Origin: Sipunculus nudus
Taxonomy: Eukaryota > Annelida > Sipuncula > Golfingiida > Sipunculidae
Reading direction: 5' to 3'
Length of the DNA stretch: 64,000 nucleotides
Assembly: GCA_026874595.1 (NCBI GenBank)
Contig: CM049306.1
Location: 56,415,519 to 56,479,518 of the forward strand
Shown here in pieces: positions 22,795-35,629 of the stretch. The notes under the pieces are model-generated. The model was given only the letters and a program-made list of their open reading frames with translations, was not told the origin of the DNA and ran no database searches. Both the position numbers and the translations under genes were made by a program. Positions within the stretch are counted from its first letter, which is position 1; every line of letters starts with the position of its first letter.

Positions 22795-25260
22795 CTTGTT
22801 AACGGATATGTTATGGTTACTGATATGTTGTATAAGCGATAGGGAAAAACGTGTTAATTCTACACTGGGTACGTGCTCACGCAATAAAACCAAAAAGTTC
22901 ACCATTGTATCCTCTCTGCGTTTATCATATTTTATGGGACTGTGTCATTTATTTCGGGTTTCACTGAAAACGTATATTCTGTTAGTTGATGTAAGGGTAT
23001 ACTGTCACGTAATTTATATTAATTCAGTGCTTCTTAGACAGCCAGAAGCACTCGCACTGCCCATGTCTCCGCAAACATTCACCTGTTCCCGCACCCAGGC
23101 AAGTCTCAAAATTAATTAAACCCCAATCCCACAATTCCATATGTATCAGTTTACTTAAATGCATTGAAAACATTAAGTGGTATTGACTATTAACTTAATT
23201 TTAAACATTTTGAAAGAGAGTCCTAATTTTCATGTATAATACTCAGCTAGGTATTGTTTAGGTCCTACATTTTTTAGGGCCGGTTCTATCTTAGAACTGA
23301 TGTATAAAAAAGAATCTAATACATTTTAATGTTTAAAATGAGACATAATGTGTACGTATATGAGTTTGATTAGACGACTTCAAGATATGTATAATTACAT
23401 TATTGGATTTTGAATCGATTGCCCTGTGATGTAAAAAGAGCAATATCATAATATCTTGTTGTCCTGAGATTCCGTGAGCTGCATCTGAGGTCCAAGGAAA
23501 CCGTGAAGCACAACGCTTATAATAATAGTCCATAACACATTATAAAGGCGTTCAGTGACAAAACTGTCAAAAGTCCAGTCCGACCATTGTCAGTTATAGA
23601 AGGCCTGGATGAAATAGCTGAAACAAATAATAAACAAAGACCAGTTAATATATACTATCTGATTTAAATACCTCAGACCTTAAATCTGATAAACTTACAT
23701 GTATATATTTTCCCTGCCAATCTCCGGTGAAAACATGATAGGCCATATACGTGGGCTATTTTGCGTAGAAGGTCAATGACCTTGTAGATTTCATGACGTC
23801 TGTGACGCATGCATGATGTTCCGACGGACGCAGAATATTGCTACACCCTGCATACCATACCAAAAACATTTAAAATCTCTCCGTATGGGCAGGCATGATG
23901 CCATACTGCTAGCTAATGTTTCTCTAACCGAGTATTAAATTAATTTTTTAACATTGGTCTGACAATCCGAGAGAGATTTTTTTTTTATTTACCATCTTGA
24001 TTTTAACAGCAGGTTTTGAAGCAGAACTCGATTTGTGAAATATCTTAATTACGGAACCGAACAGATGGGGACGACCTTTTTCCGCTCACTTCATTCTTAT
24101 TCTGACATTGCAAGATTGTCCATGAAGAATACAAGGGAAGTGTTTTGATCATGACCAAAATTGATATAGGCCTATTCTGGATTTTTCATTTTCCAGTTTG
24201 ATAAAACCAAGTAAATAATTCTTCAAAGTAAAAGTATGCTTTAATTAAAATGCTTTTCTCATATTGCTTTGAAGAAGTGTCAAAAACCACATGTACATAC
24301 ATGCACCTACATTGCCGGGTTTAGGGGGGTGGGTGTTAAAATCTGGGTAATAACACAAAAAGCGCTTAATTATAATACCAAAAAAAAAAAAAAAAAAAAC
24401 AGAGCCAGATTTAACATTATTCTGCATTTTAAACAGATAAGCCTAAGTTTTCAAAATGTTTACTACTCTATGTGAAGGGGAAACCAAGTCCCAACCCTCC
24501 CCCTCTACGCCCCCTATTCTCAACTCCTGAATCCAACCTGACGTGAGCTACACATATTTTCTCTAGCTCAAATTATGCCCCCTGTCCTTCTATAATGCTG
24601 GGCGTTTGCTCAGCCCTGTCAACAGTCTATGCAAGTGTGTTAGATCTCAAATGATAGGCCTAATTTGGATTCCATTTAAAACTTGACAGTGTTCAGAAAA
24701 AGAGAAATTAAGGTGGGTTAACTTTGGCGCGGTTGATCAATCCCTTCTCATTTACTGTCACAATGCAACCACAAACCTTATGTATACGAATCCACATATT
24801 TTTAAACTTTGAACAACGATCGTCCATTATCGGCTACCGGGTTACACCGCCCGTTACATCATATTTTTATGATAGTTTTAGTATATATACAGGAATATAT
24901 ATTATAATAAACCTCTGGCCTGGCGAAATCGATTTGCATACCCTTTTTTTGGTGACCAGGGGCCCTATACAAGCTAGCTTCTGTCGTTAGCAAGTATACA
25001 TAACAACTGTATTAATTATACCTGCAAAAAACCATTTACAAGATTTCCTGAGGTTACTATGTTGAATTCAAAAGTAGGTCCTAAAGAAAATTTCATCACG
25101 TACTGGTACAGCCATGATATTTTGACTCGCATTCTTTTTAAACAAGCTGAAGGGACATAAACATTGACGTTTGGGAGGCACAGTGCTACTAGCACCGGTA
25201 TACCACTGGCGCTGTTTTGGCCCTTGATCTTCATGATTTCAGTCAGAGGGGACATACCAT

Positions 25261-25270
25261 GCTCTCTCTC

Positions 25271-25321
<51 letters not shown>

Positions 25322-25325
25322 TACA
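25261..25325. repeat. (CT)n-(CA)n compound microsatellite
   Basis: A CT run of about 40 bp is followed directly by a CA run. Confidence 0.95.
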
Positions 25326-25651
25326 TTCACACACACGCCCACACAGTTTGCTAATAAAATGAATATTTATAATGGTATCATCAAATTTAGGCGCTAACTG
25401 CAATGATTGAGAAAAAGTTGTTAACAAAAATGTGTCACGGTGAATTCCTCAATTATCAGTGAAAGAGGCCTACAGTGTTTCATAAATGTATAAAATAGCA
25501 AAGTGACTGATAATATGATACGATTCCCAAATTTCCACGACACTGGGGTACCAACAATCCATAAATTATATCCAATTCTAAATATAGTGAGATGCCTGAA
25601 ATCCATATATGAGATGAACACACACATATACTAGTAGATAATCTGGCACGG

Positions 25652-25846
25652 AAAAAAAGGCTCCAGTCCCCCCCCCCCCCCTTTCAGCCAATGCAACTTT
25701 TTTAAGGGTTTCAGACCACTAGTTTTGCGACCTGGACCCCCTCCCCCCTTTAATTCCGGACCTGGGGACCTTTTTTGGTTTTGCACATGTCATTGACATT
25801 TATCCTCATTTGTTTGACCCCTCCTTTTTCTAAATCCGTCCCTGCA
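25652..25846. mobile_element. degraded GGATCC-family MITE
   Basis: A poly-C tract, TCAGACCACTAGTTTTGCGACC, GACCCCCTCC and the closing AAATCCGTCCCTG follow the same layout as 4310-4500. The ends are eroded. Confidence 0.55.
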
Positions 25847-26506
25847 CTTTGACTTAAGTTAGTATTATTAGATTATATGTATTACCTTTGTGATCAATAA
25901 AAAATACGAGGTACATAACAATAAGTAGATTTTGGTCGGACATGCAATTTAAAATGAGTTTTAAACAATCATGTCTATGCATGAAGGTAGGCCTACTGGT
26001 TGAATAATCGAGATTAATTTTTCTGTTCACAGCTAGATGTCACTGCAAGCTGTTAGCTCTGGTGCATTTTGCTTTTACTTTCATCTTTGCACGATGTGCA
26101 TCATGAAGTACTTTTTTTAAAGCAGGGGGTTTAAAATTAATTGTCTGTGCCATTTCCTGCTAACAGAATCCCTTGAAATGTTTTTGAATTTCAAGACATT
26201 TGCAGGTCTACACCGGTGCCCGTGTATGTAATTGGGAGCTGCACAAATTTTCTATATATCGTTTAATTAATAATTTCCTATGATTGGCAAGGGGGCGGTA
26301 TGGATTTGATAAATAATTCCATAATAGTAATAATAATATTAATAATATATTTTCCATTCATTTTACAAAAAAAGGTCTAATTAAAGACTGTAAATTAGTT
26401 TTTTACGTGTATCCTGTTAGCCTATTTAGTTTGACAACATTAAATTTATTGGTAAAAAAATCTATTTCTTAATAGCTTTTGCTAGCGGGATTGTCTTTGT
26501 TGCCTC

Positions 26507-26706
26507 ATGACGTTGAAAAATATCAGTCTCGGATTTATTCTGATTTTGATGGAGCAGTTTCTCCAGGTAGGCAGGGGAGCAAATTGTCACTTTGTTCAGT
26601 GCTGCCCTCTTTTGGGAAAGTTCCACGTAAATGCGCGGGAGCGTATTTACACAGGTATCTATGACGTAAGCACAAGTTGCCCAAAAGATGTATACGTTGA
26701 CGACAA
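26507..26706 (+). promoter_or_regulatory. cluster of CRE-like half-sites upstream of PKA RII
   Basis: TGACGTTG (from 26507), TGACGTAA (26662-26669) and TTGACGAC (about 26698) lie 180-380 bp before the RII start codon. TGACG is the half-site bound by CREB/ATF factors. No TATA box was identified, and the function is inferred from motif and place only. Confidence 0.35.
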
Positions 26707-26889
26707 GCAGTTGTTTGACAGGTTGCCCGGTCCAGGGGTGCAGACTGTCGTGCGGCATTGATCAAGGTTTGCTTTGGTTTTGAACGCGTTCTCACTGAAT
26801 GGATTAGCTAGAATACAAACTTTACGTTGATTTACGGGAAGACGAGTCGGATTTGTCCGATTTTTTTCTCTTTCCGCCACAGACGCAGC

Positions 26890-27145
26890 ATGAATTTCGA
26901 GATTCCAGCAGGTCTCACGGATTTGCTACAGGAGTTCACTGTAGCTGTGCTTAGAGAGAAGCCGGCAGACCTGGTGCAGTTCGCAGCAGACTATTTCAAT
27001 AAGCTAAATGATACCCGTGGAGGTGAAAATATCAGAGAAATATTGGGTAGGAAAGGTGTATCCTTTGGTGGACTCAGTAACAATGTTGCCGATACTACCG
27101 AGGATGAACCCATGCAGACTGAGTCTGAAGATGAAGAACCAATGG
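26890..27145 (+). CDS. PRKAR2: PKA type II regulatory subunit, first coding exon (partial gene)
   Basis: 85 codons plus one base, ending ATGG|GTAAGT (phase 1). Residues 4-40 (EIPAGLTDLLQEFTVAVLRE and on to ADYFNKL) match the dimerisation/docking helices of RII subunits, which pair the subunits and bind A-kinase anchoring proteins. Residues 70-85 are acidic (TEDEPMQTESEDEEPM), as in the RII linker. The RII autophosphorylation site (RRxS) and the cAMP-binding domains are not in this exon and were not found in the window. An ATG 63 bp upstream is in frame, but the conserved start is MNFEIP. A pyrimidine tract with AG at 26881-26882 just before the start could be a splice acceptor, implying a further noncoding exon upstream. 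Whether it corresponds to alpha or beta cannot be said, since that split is vertebrate. Confidence 0.93.
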
Positions 27146-29600
27146 GTAAGTGGAAATAAAAAAAAAATTAAAACGCATCATCATCTGCAATGTGACAGAC
27201 TTCCAGTATATATAATCCGCACCTTAGAACTGCAAAAGAATTATAAGCATTATTTACAAATCTATATTATAGCTGTCAACAGTGTGCATGTACCCACCAG
27301 CATTTGCTTTTCCATTGATCCATGAAATTGTAAGTGCATCCACTGATACTACTGATAGAACTATACTGTGATGGTATAATTTATTAATATAAGTGATATA
27401 TATCTTTATCTGTGCATCTGAGAACAGCTTTAATAAACCTTTTATCAACAGAAATCCTCTGTAGGCAATTTAACACTGCTGTCATTCTTTGGTTGTAGAT
27501 GTTATGATATTAAAAAAAATATGTTTAATATAAATAAAAGAGTAAATAGAGGGTATAAAAAAATTAAAAGTATAGAATCAAGTTCAAGTACTTTATTTTT
27601 ATTAACTCTTTTCTAATGAATGTTATGCGGCATATTTGATTAATTCCTGTTTTGTTGAACATAATAACAATTACCAAGTATTTTATTTTTATGACCTGTT
27701 GCCTTGTATTATAATGTAGTTTTCTCTGCATATAATTACAATACCATCCTAGGTGGCAACATTGTAGAGTGTGCCACAAGTTATAAATAAAACTTAAAAT
27801 TCACAAAACCTAACCCCTTACTTCTGCCCCCTGCCCCCCCCCCCCCCCAGAGAAGAAAAAAATTTTTAACAAGATTGCTGTACTTAGTGTACTAAGAAAG
27901 AAAGGTTATATTGTTTTATATATTTATTGTGTTTTTCTGATGCCACAAAGGGTTCTTGTAAGTGGTGTAAAAGCATGGCAGTTGTACCATAATTTAATTG
28001 CATAAGTCAAAACATATGGTAGTGATTAACCAATACAATAACAAATACCTATCCCCCATCCCTTTAGCTTAGGAGCAGCCAGGCTTTTAGACAGCTTTAT
28101 CCGATTGTTTCATTAATGATGCAGAAACAGACGGCAACTAGCATACACCTTATCTTTAAAAATTGATTCCTCTATGTGTCTATGATTTTCCTTTGTTTCT
28201 TTTTTTTTAAATATAAATACAAAATGGATTTTTTTTGTCAAGCTCAGGTCATTTCTTAGCCTTCAGACTGAGACTTGTCACCACTTGCATATTGCGTCAA
28301 CATAACACTGGCTAAAGCCCAGAAGCAAGCCTAAATACCAGTATTGCAACTGTGATGTCATAATGGTTACCATGGTTACACATACATGCCACTGTCAATT
28401 CAAGTTACCTAAATGACTTGAAACCAACACAACCTGGATTGCAACACAACCCAGAATGGGCCATTGTATTATTTAATTTTTAAACATTTATGGGGAAGTT
28501 TAAAATATGCCAAGACCCCAAGGTTTTGGCCATCAGATTTGTAAATTTAATAATTGCAGGTCATACTAAGTTGTCATCTATTCTTAAGCTTAAGATTTAA
28601 ATGATAAAAATTTATTTTCCAGGCATGGTACACCTTACTCCTACAAATTTCACATCATTTGCTTCATTGGTGTTACTGTTAATCTCTGCAGTCTGGTTTC
28701 ACTGGTTTAATGCCTATACTTGTAATTATATGTTGGTTGTTTTGATTTTAAACTTACCACATGATTTTCTGGTGCTGATCTTAAATTATTTCGTTCATAT
28801 TTGGGATGACAAGGCTTGAAGCTGAGCTGTGTATTTCACTTATGATGATGTTGTGGTGAGTGTTAGTGCTAATTGTGAGGTTCTCATTGTTATATTAATT
28901 ATCAGCAGTGTGACCACCAGAAGTTTATGGCATCAGAGGTGAGAGTCTGTTTGCACACGGCCTCCATGTTAGCCCAGACCCATTCACATCTCCCAGCTGG
29001 ATTTCACAGCTGTCAGGATTAATGTTATATCTCAGTGTTGACCAACTGGAATATTGCCTGGGCCATAGGTTGCAAGGGGGCTTTCACATGTATTATATAC
29101 TGCTGCCAACCTCAGTCGTTTGTGACTGTATGGTGTGCTCCCTTAAGATGTTTGAAATTTATTCTTGTTAATATTGTTCAGTACTGTCTGTATACTGTGA
29201 GGATATAAATATTTATTTACATTTGAAAATGTACAGAAGAACCTGATTTTCCATCAGATGAACAATGATAGAGTTGTATGCTTCATTAGCCCGCATCACT
29301 AAATTATGTGCAAGTACAAGTACAGATTCCAGTTTTTTTCCTGCTGTGACACAGTGTGTTTGTTATTGCCATTCCCTTACAACCTTTCCATGCTATTTTC
29401 TAAAACTGTGTGTGTGTCTCATCTTCAAGGAGGATGGAAGGGTTGTATAAATCTATGTTTTTTTCCCGGTTTTTTTTTTTTTTGGTAAAAACTAAATACT
29501 AATGTTTAAAGTCAAATACTGAAAATGCACTCAAATTAAAGATAGTATGTACATATTTTTACAAACTTATCTGTTTTTACTTGAAGATTCTACATTGGGA
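27146..29600. other. start of presumed RII intron 1, no gene seen
   Basis: Begins with a strong donor. AT-rich with a poly-C run at 27833-27850. GGTTACCATGGTTAC at about 28363 is a near-palindrome related to the RFX X-box. Confidence 0.5.
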
Positions 29601-29604
29601 ATTA

Positions 29605-29812
29605 GGGCTCATCTAGCTTTAACCTGCCCTACATGAATTTTTACTTGCCCTAAAAAAATCATTGTATTAAAGAACACAAACATACTATATCAGGCGTTTG
29701 AATAAAGGTATATGTTGGACTCACATGCCCAGTCACTGGCAGTCAAGCAAGTAGAATGTTACTTTTATTTTCTGGAACTTTCACTTGCCCCGGGCAAAGG
29801 GTTAACAGTTAA
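29605..29812 (-). mobile_element. truncated copy of the CAGGGCTTG element
   Basis: It is the reverse complement of 55381-55631. TTTTACTTGCCC-like, AAAGAACACAAACAT, TTTGAATAAAGGT and TTTTCTGGAACTTTCA blocks are in matching order. It abuts the TTAA-flanked element that follows. Confidence 0.75.
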
Positions 29813-30329
29813 GCCCCGGTCACAACCCCCTGTGCGTGTTTTTAGTCCATACATTTTTTGGGTAGGTCACAGCCGCACGTTTTTCTGAAAACGTGGAGAG
29901 GGAGCGGCAAGAGAAGGGAAGGAGTACGTCAACGCATGGTTGCGCAAGGTGTAGGTACGCGGCCCGTGAGTGGTTGTGTGCATCGTACATTGCTTACATC
30001 ATGCTTGTAATGACAATCTCCGTGCGATTGCCACGCTATTGTACGGAGGCAGTATTTACATGTGCTGCTCATGTACGGTGTCCTTACTCACTAGCATGTT
30101 GTAAGTGCATGCAAGTGCGATGAACTTGAGTTTTTCCGCCCGATGTCGGGTGTGAATCTGTAGCCCAAACGCAGTGAAAGTTCCTTGTGCACTTAAAGTG
30201 CTACGGCATGTCTGCTTGCTCCCAAATCCGTACTGAGGCGGTACTCACCACATACGGTACCCAAATTTTGCTCACATTTTTGCAAGTAGACAGCACGCAC
30301 TTGCAAGTACGGCGGGTAGGGACCAGGGC
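29813..30329. mobile_element. TTAA-flanked inverted-repeat element
   Basis: The left end GCCCCGGTCACAACCCC is inverted in the right end GGGTAGGGACCAGGGC. TTAA lies directly outside on both sides (29809-29812 and 30330-30333), the target used by piggyBac-type elements. The interior is comparatively GC-rich with GTACGG / CTTGCAAGTACGGC motifs, and the open frame inside has no domain. Confidence 0.6.
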
Positions 30330-30333
30330 TTAA

Positions 30334-33300
30334 ATTTTGAGCTCTGAGAATGTACTGGTAGTTAACATAATCATCAGGTAGGGTGTACTCCAATCTACAT
30401 AAAATCAGTTCGGCTTCCTTGCACTCTGTGTAAAATAATCAGCATATGTGAATTATGTGGTTCACCAGGCATTTCATATTAACACAGGCTGGAGTGTGCG
30501 TGCAAGTTGCAGAACAGGAACAACATGTCCAAGGCCAGAACTGTAGGCACAGTCAGTGTTAATGACATGACATGTTGTTCAGTGTACATAATATTTATGA
30601 TCTAGCACTTGTGTTTGACAGCTGTACATTGCATGATTACTTAAAGACAGAGCTCAGCATGAACAGAAAAGTAGGGCTCACTGAAAGGACTTAAAATTCA
30701 TAAAGTCACTTTGCCACAGAGGAAAGCCTGTTGCCCTTAAATTTTGTTTTGGTACCGTTTTTAATAAATTATTCATATATAAAGAACTGGCCACAAATTC
30801 AAGGCACTGGTTAATCGTTAATTGCCCTGTTCTGTGAAATTTGGTCTGTTAATATTGTAATATAAATTAATTTAAATTTCTTCTGTGAGGACCATGTTGT
30901 TAAAGTTTATATTAACTCAATGTTACTTTGTATTCAGTAACTCTTCTGTAGGTCTGCATGAATTAAAATAAGGATTTTTTTTAATGAATTGTAATATAAC
31001 AATGGTTTTAAGACCTAAATGGGATGATGCCAACTGATAATTGCTTATCTAGGGAAACCAGGAAGATTATCAAATTTAAGACTTACTTGAAAAAAAAAAC
31101 ATTGTTGGCAGATGAGATGGCAAATGATAAGGCAATAGCATGAAGTAAACAGAACAAGAGGCTATATTAACAGTATATATATTTAGTTGTATCAGAATAT
31201 GGCAAATACATGGGTGGTACTTGGCAAGTAAGCGAGGTTATACTGTATCCAGTGTCAGCATGTTATGAGCATTCACTGCCATATCTCACAGTCGTCTTGC
31301 GCTATGAAAATGTTGGACCAAATCAAGTCATGGGCTTACAGATATTTTTTTACGTTCTAAATAAGTCCACGATTAGTTCATCTTAAAGTCACCAGATAAG
31401 GCCATTTTACAGTTCAATATGATTTTAATACATATCCCTTTTTTGCCTGATTAATTGTTAAACTTTTTGAGTATGAGACATTTGTGGTCCCTCAGTATTT
31501 TTGTAAAATTTGCAAAATGCACTCAAGCTTCTGCCATTGTTTTGCTGCTTTTTAAAAGACAAGTCAACACTGGCAAAATTAAATTCATACATTAAACTTT
31601 AAATCTGCATTTCAAGGAATGCAAGCCTCCGCCATCTTGGGAAGGGGGGGGGTCCAAATTATTGGATGTAGACAGCTGCTCACCTCAGAACTGAGAGCAT
31701 TTGAAAAACACTATGATGAAATCTTGTTGCTTAAGTTCATACTTTAAAATTGCAATTAACCAATGGACATATTTAATCAGAAGTACTGGGCACTTGATCA
31801 TGTTGTGCACAAGCAGGCAGGTGACCTGTGTGGGGCATGGGGCTGGACTGTGTTTGCATTCACTTATTGTCCCAACATTCCCAGGTTTATTTGTGTACAT
31901 GTGGCTGCACATTTGTGAATATTCCCTCAAATCCTTCCTGGAATCACTGTACCTTCACTAAAATCTTATCAGTTGTTCATTGGCTCATTCCTGAGTTGCC
32001 CTAAAAGTTTCATGGAATTCCATTCATGATTTCATGAGTTGTGTTATGAACAAACACAAACACCCACACAAACTGGAATTAATGCATACCTTCTTGCGTA
32101 GGCAATCATAAATGGCCACATTAAATCTTGTGGCTGAATTCAGTTGTTAACAAATTGAAAGTTGTGTCACAAAATAACATATGGACACTTTAGACAGGGG
32201 TGTTACTAATGTGCTAGAGAATAATTTCAGATTCAGTTTATACGGACCCCTGTGTGGAACAGACTGAGTGCTTTATTGTTACTCAGAATCCAAGTTTCTG
32301 TTTCCCATTAAACTTCATGCAAAATGGTCTCAAACTGAATCCTGCTAAGGAGGTGGTTTCAAACCCATATCCAGTGCATATCGAAATATCCACTTCATGA
32401 AAGCACTGTGTGAAATCTCAGCTCACATCAAAGACAGTTTCTGAAGATCGAGATTGGAACCAGCAATTTGGTTACAGCATGAGCATATGCTATTGTGCAC
32501 ATGTTATTACATTATTTTACATATACGAAATGCACACCTCAAGCTTTTGTGCTAGATGTCTGTGTTTATGTACAATATGGTTTGAAACCACTTTCATTCA
32601 TCCACATTGCCCCAAATAGTTCACAACTGTCTTTTTTTGTGTGTGTGAAAGGAGTATAAATCAGCCGCCTTTAAATTACAATTACATGGTGGGGTATCAA
32701 GTGCAGTCAATAATTTCCCTCAAGTTACAGCAGCAGTAGCCCAGATACAATGTAGTAGGCATTATTATTATTATTTTTTTTTGGTGTTTGCTGGCAGTGA
32801 AGGCTGGATCTTATTCAGAATAAAAGTGGATGGGAGAGCGGGTGGCACTGGTAATTGCTGTCTCGGAGACAGCAACCCTCAGAAACAGCCTGAGATTGGA
32901 AGGAGCTTGATGGGCTGTCGGAGAAGGGAAATTTGGGCTGCCAGCCTCCTGGCTATTACTGCTGCTGCACTGCATAAATTGCCCTGTCTCATACACTCAG
33001 GTCATTACCGCAGCCTAAAAACTCTTACAAGAGGTAGAAAAAAACCTCAGGCCAATCACTCAGCTTTAATGAATTAAACTTGATTTCTTAGACATAACCT
33101 GATGTAATAATGTGGTATGATTCGTGTACCACAATGTAAGTACACTGTTTGATAGTGATACTGTGATTACATTAGTGGTATGGTTTTTGTTGAATAAAGA
33201 ATGATGATGAATAATGAATGAAAATTAAAATAGTTGAATAAATAAATAAATAAATCATTGTAATAACTGATAAACATGTAGGTAGTTGACCATGTATGGA

Positions 33301-35184
33301 GGCCAGGACAGTTGTTGACTTGTGAGCATTACATAACAATGACCATTGAGTGGGTGTTGTAATACATTCAGCTGAGTAGTCTCTATGAACCCCTTTTTAA
33401 GGTGACTTGTTCATGATACCATGTATATTAAATAAAAATGAAGTATATGTAAGTGTTTTCTCCTTAAATATTATTGTATCTCCAAATATTTCATTTGCTC
33501 ACTTCTGTACCCAATTGAAAATAAACTTGCATCATGCATGATCAATAGCACAAAACAAACAGAAGCCAAGCAGTGGCCAAAACCATGGGGCTGCACAAAT
33601 CAAGCTTTCAACCAGCACTTCTTCATGTTTCTTCTTTCATGTTTCTTCTCTGGTTTTGGAGTCATTGAAGAATCAATGCATTGAATTGCAAGCCCTTGAT
33701 TAAATTTTAATCAATTATTAACCTCTGAATTGATTAATTTTGATTATTATTTATTTGTATGTAACATCCCAAAAACCTTTGTGAGCTCTCAACTTTTACG
33801 GAGCCATTTACTGATTTAGGATGTTGAAGCTCTTTATCACACATGTGCCCTAAATCTACTTTAAACATATGCTTATGGACCACTCAATTGGCATGGCATA
33901 GAAATATATGTGGCAATAACAAGTGGAGGGAGAGCTATATTTTCCTTTTACATGTTCAATTTATTAACATCTATTTTGGTAAAATTGCTTTTATTTTTCA
34001 AATTGTCTGAAATATACTACCTAAGTAAGAATTGAATCGAGAATTTAATCGAAGGAAAAGAATAAAAATTGAAACAATTCTACTGGCTCTCCCAATTCAC
34101 ACAGGCTTATAACCATGACTATGTATAAAATATTGAACTGGACATGCTGAGTCCATGTATCCCCGGACTGCTTTGCTTGGAAACTTTTGTTTTCAGCAGA
34201 AATTAACTAAAAGCGTGAGATAATACACAATAATCATTGCAAATGTCTATGTACCTTTAAATTAAAATAAAAACTCAGTAGCTCCAACTTATTTACCTAT
34301 GTGAGTACATTTCAGTATTTTTATTTTAAGGCTGCCCTGAATGCACCTGGCATTTAGATAACAAGCCTGACATAAAGAACATGAGGGCTTCGCTTGTCAT
34401 CTTATAATTCTGGTCGGGATATGGGAATGAATAGTTGTTTGATGTGCAGTCCAAATGAATTAGTGAATCTGTTGTTAATTGTCTCTGGCATGTTGATGGG
34501 GGTGACAGCAATGTTCTTGCAGTGATGATGGGCAGTAATCCCACAGAAATAGACAGTAGCATCTTGTAGCACTCATGTAAAATTCATATCAGTGTTGTCA
34601 GTAAGACCCATAGAGATCATGAGACAAGAACCTGACATGACCTGTCCTTAATGCTGCCCCCCCCCCCCCCACAACTCCCATGTGTGCTGATAAGGACAGT
34701 CATTATCTTCTGTAGGATCTAGCTCAGGAGCTGCTGCAGTCAGTTTCACATATCTCCACATCAAGCACCATTTACATATTCACATACAGGTCATAGTTTG
34801 AGTATTTTTTTTATTAACAGTTTTTTTTTTTCGGGGGGGGGGGGGGGGCTTTAAAGTTTGGTGATTTTGACCTTTAAAGCATTTTGTTTGAATGTTTTTT
34901 ATTCGCCAATCATATGACAGGAGTAGCCATGATTGCTTACCAGGGCTTCGATGGATTTACACGAAACTCAATTTAACTACTTACCAACAGATTAGGTCGC
35001 CCGAGTTTGATTATGGGCAACATCCACAAATATTTATTAAGGTCACAGGTCACTAGGCTACTTTGTGGTGTTGCAGCGATAACTTATGAAGAATATAAAG
35101 GATTTTAGTAAAACTTGTCAGAAATATTGAAAAAATATCTTGCCTATGTTCCATTTCCAGCAAAATCCATGCATATTTAATGAG
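30334..35184. other. presumed RII intron, mostly unremarkable
   Basis: No exon recognised. Contains a second, diverged copy of the dispersed repeat at about 33440-34270, a (TAAA)n tract near 33235, and poly-G/C runs at 31645, 34663 and 34838. A less AT-rich block at 32800-33030 (CTGTCTCGGAGACAGCAACC, with a perfect CTGTCTCGGAGACAG hairpin) and another at 34330-34560 stand out but are not assignable. Confidence 0.4.
33440..34270. repeat. dispersed repeat, copy C
   Basis: TTTGCTCACTTCTG, CACAAAACAAACAGAAGCC and, at the other end, TCCATGTATCCCCGG, AAAAGCGTGAGATAATACAC and GTACCTTTAAA match 3540-4530 in the same order. Confidence 0.55.
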
Positions 35185-35192
35185 GTCAGAGG

Positions 35193-35621
35193 TAGGGCTG
35201 AAACGGGTACAAAATTTTGGACTCGAGTACCCGATAGGCAATACCGACTCGGACTCGAGTACTCGTTACTATGGCAATGCTGTAAAGTTAAACTGACATC
35301 TGTTTACCGATGCAAAAATACATCAATTTGACTTCATGATGGCTTAACTTTATCCAAACGAAGGAATAGATATAAATCCTAAAATTAAACAGTGGAAAAC
35401 TCCATTCGAAAGCATATAACTCATAAATGTAAGTCTCTTCGAAATAAACTGAACAGTATGATTATTACTTCGATAATGAATAAATAGGCCAAGACTGCCA
35501 GTAAATTTGCAGTAATATTTAGATATGCAGGTACATAACGAGTACTCGAGTCCGAATTTGGACTCGAGTACTCGGTAAGTATTACCCGGACTCGAGTACT
35601 CGAGTACTCCTTTCAGCCCTA
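35193..35621. mobile_element. non-autonomous hAT element with exact 8-bp target duplication
   Basis: The terminal inverted repeats are TAGGGCTGAAA and TTTCAGCCCTA. The 8-bp duplication GTCAGAGG lies at 35185-35192 and 35622-35629. The TARNG start and 8-bp duplication are hAT hallmarks. Inside are repeated GGACTCGAGTACTCG palindromic blocks near each end. It is 429 bp, so it cannot encode a transposase. Confidence 0.92.
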
Positions 35622-35629
35622 GTCAGAGG

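Larger units (their letters stand above)
22800..26460. other. intergenic, no gene recognised
   Basis: Contains poly-A near 24380, a CT/CA compound microsatellite at 25261-25325 and a C-rich degraded MITE at 25652-25846. Short open frames are without domains. Confidence 0.45.

Noticed and set aside
22796-23119. 107-codon open frame after RBR copy 2
   Set aside because: It lies in the 3' region, where copy 1 has related but non-open sequence. No domain.
29893-30123. 76-codon frame inside the TTAA-bounded element
   Set aside because: It lies in a short inverted-repeat element with no transposase-like motif, so probably random.
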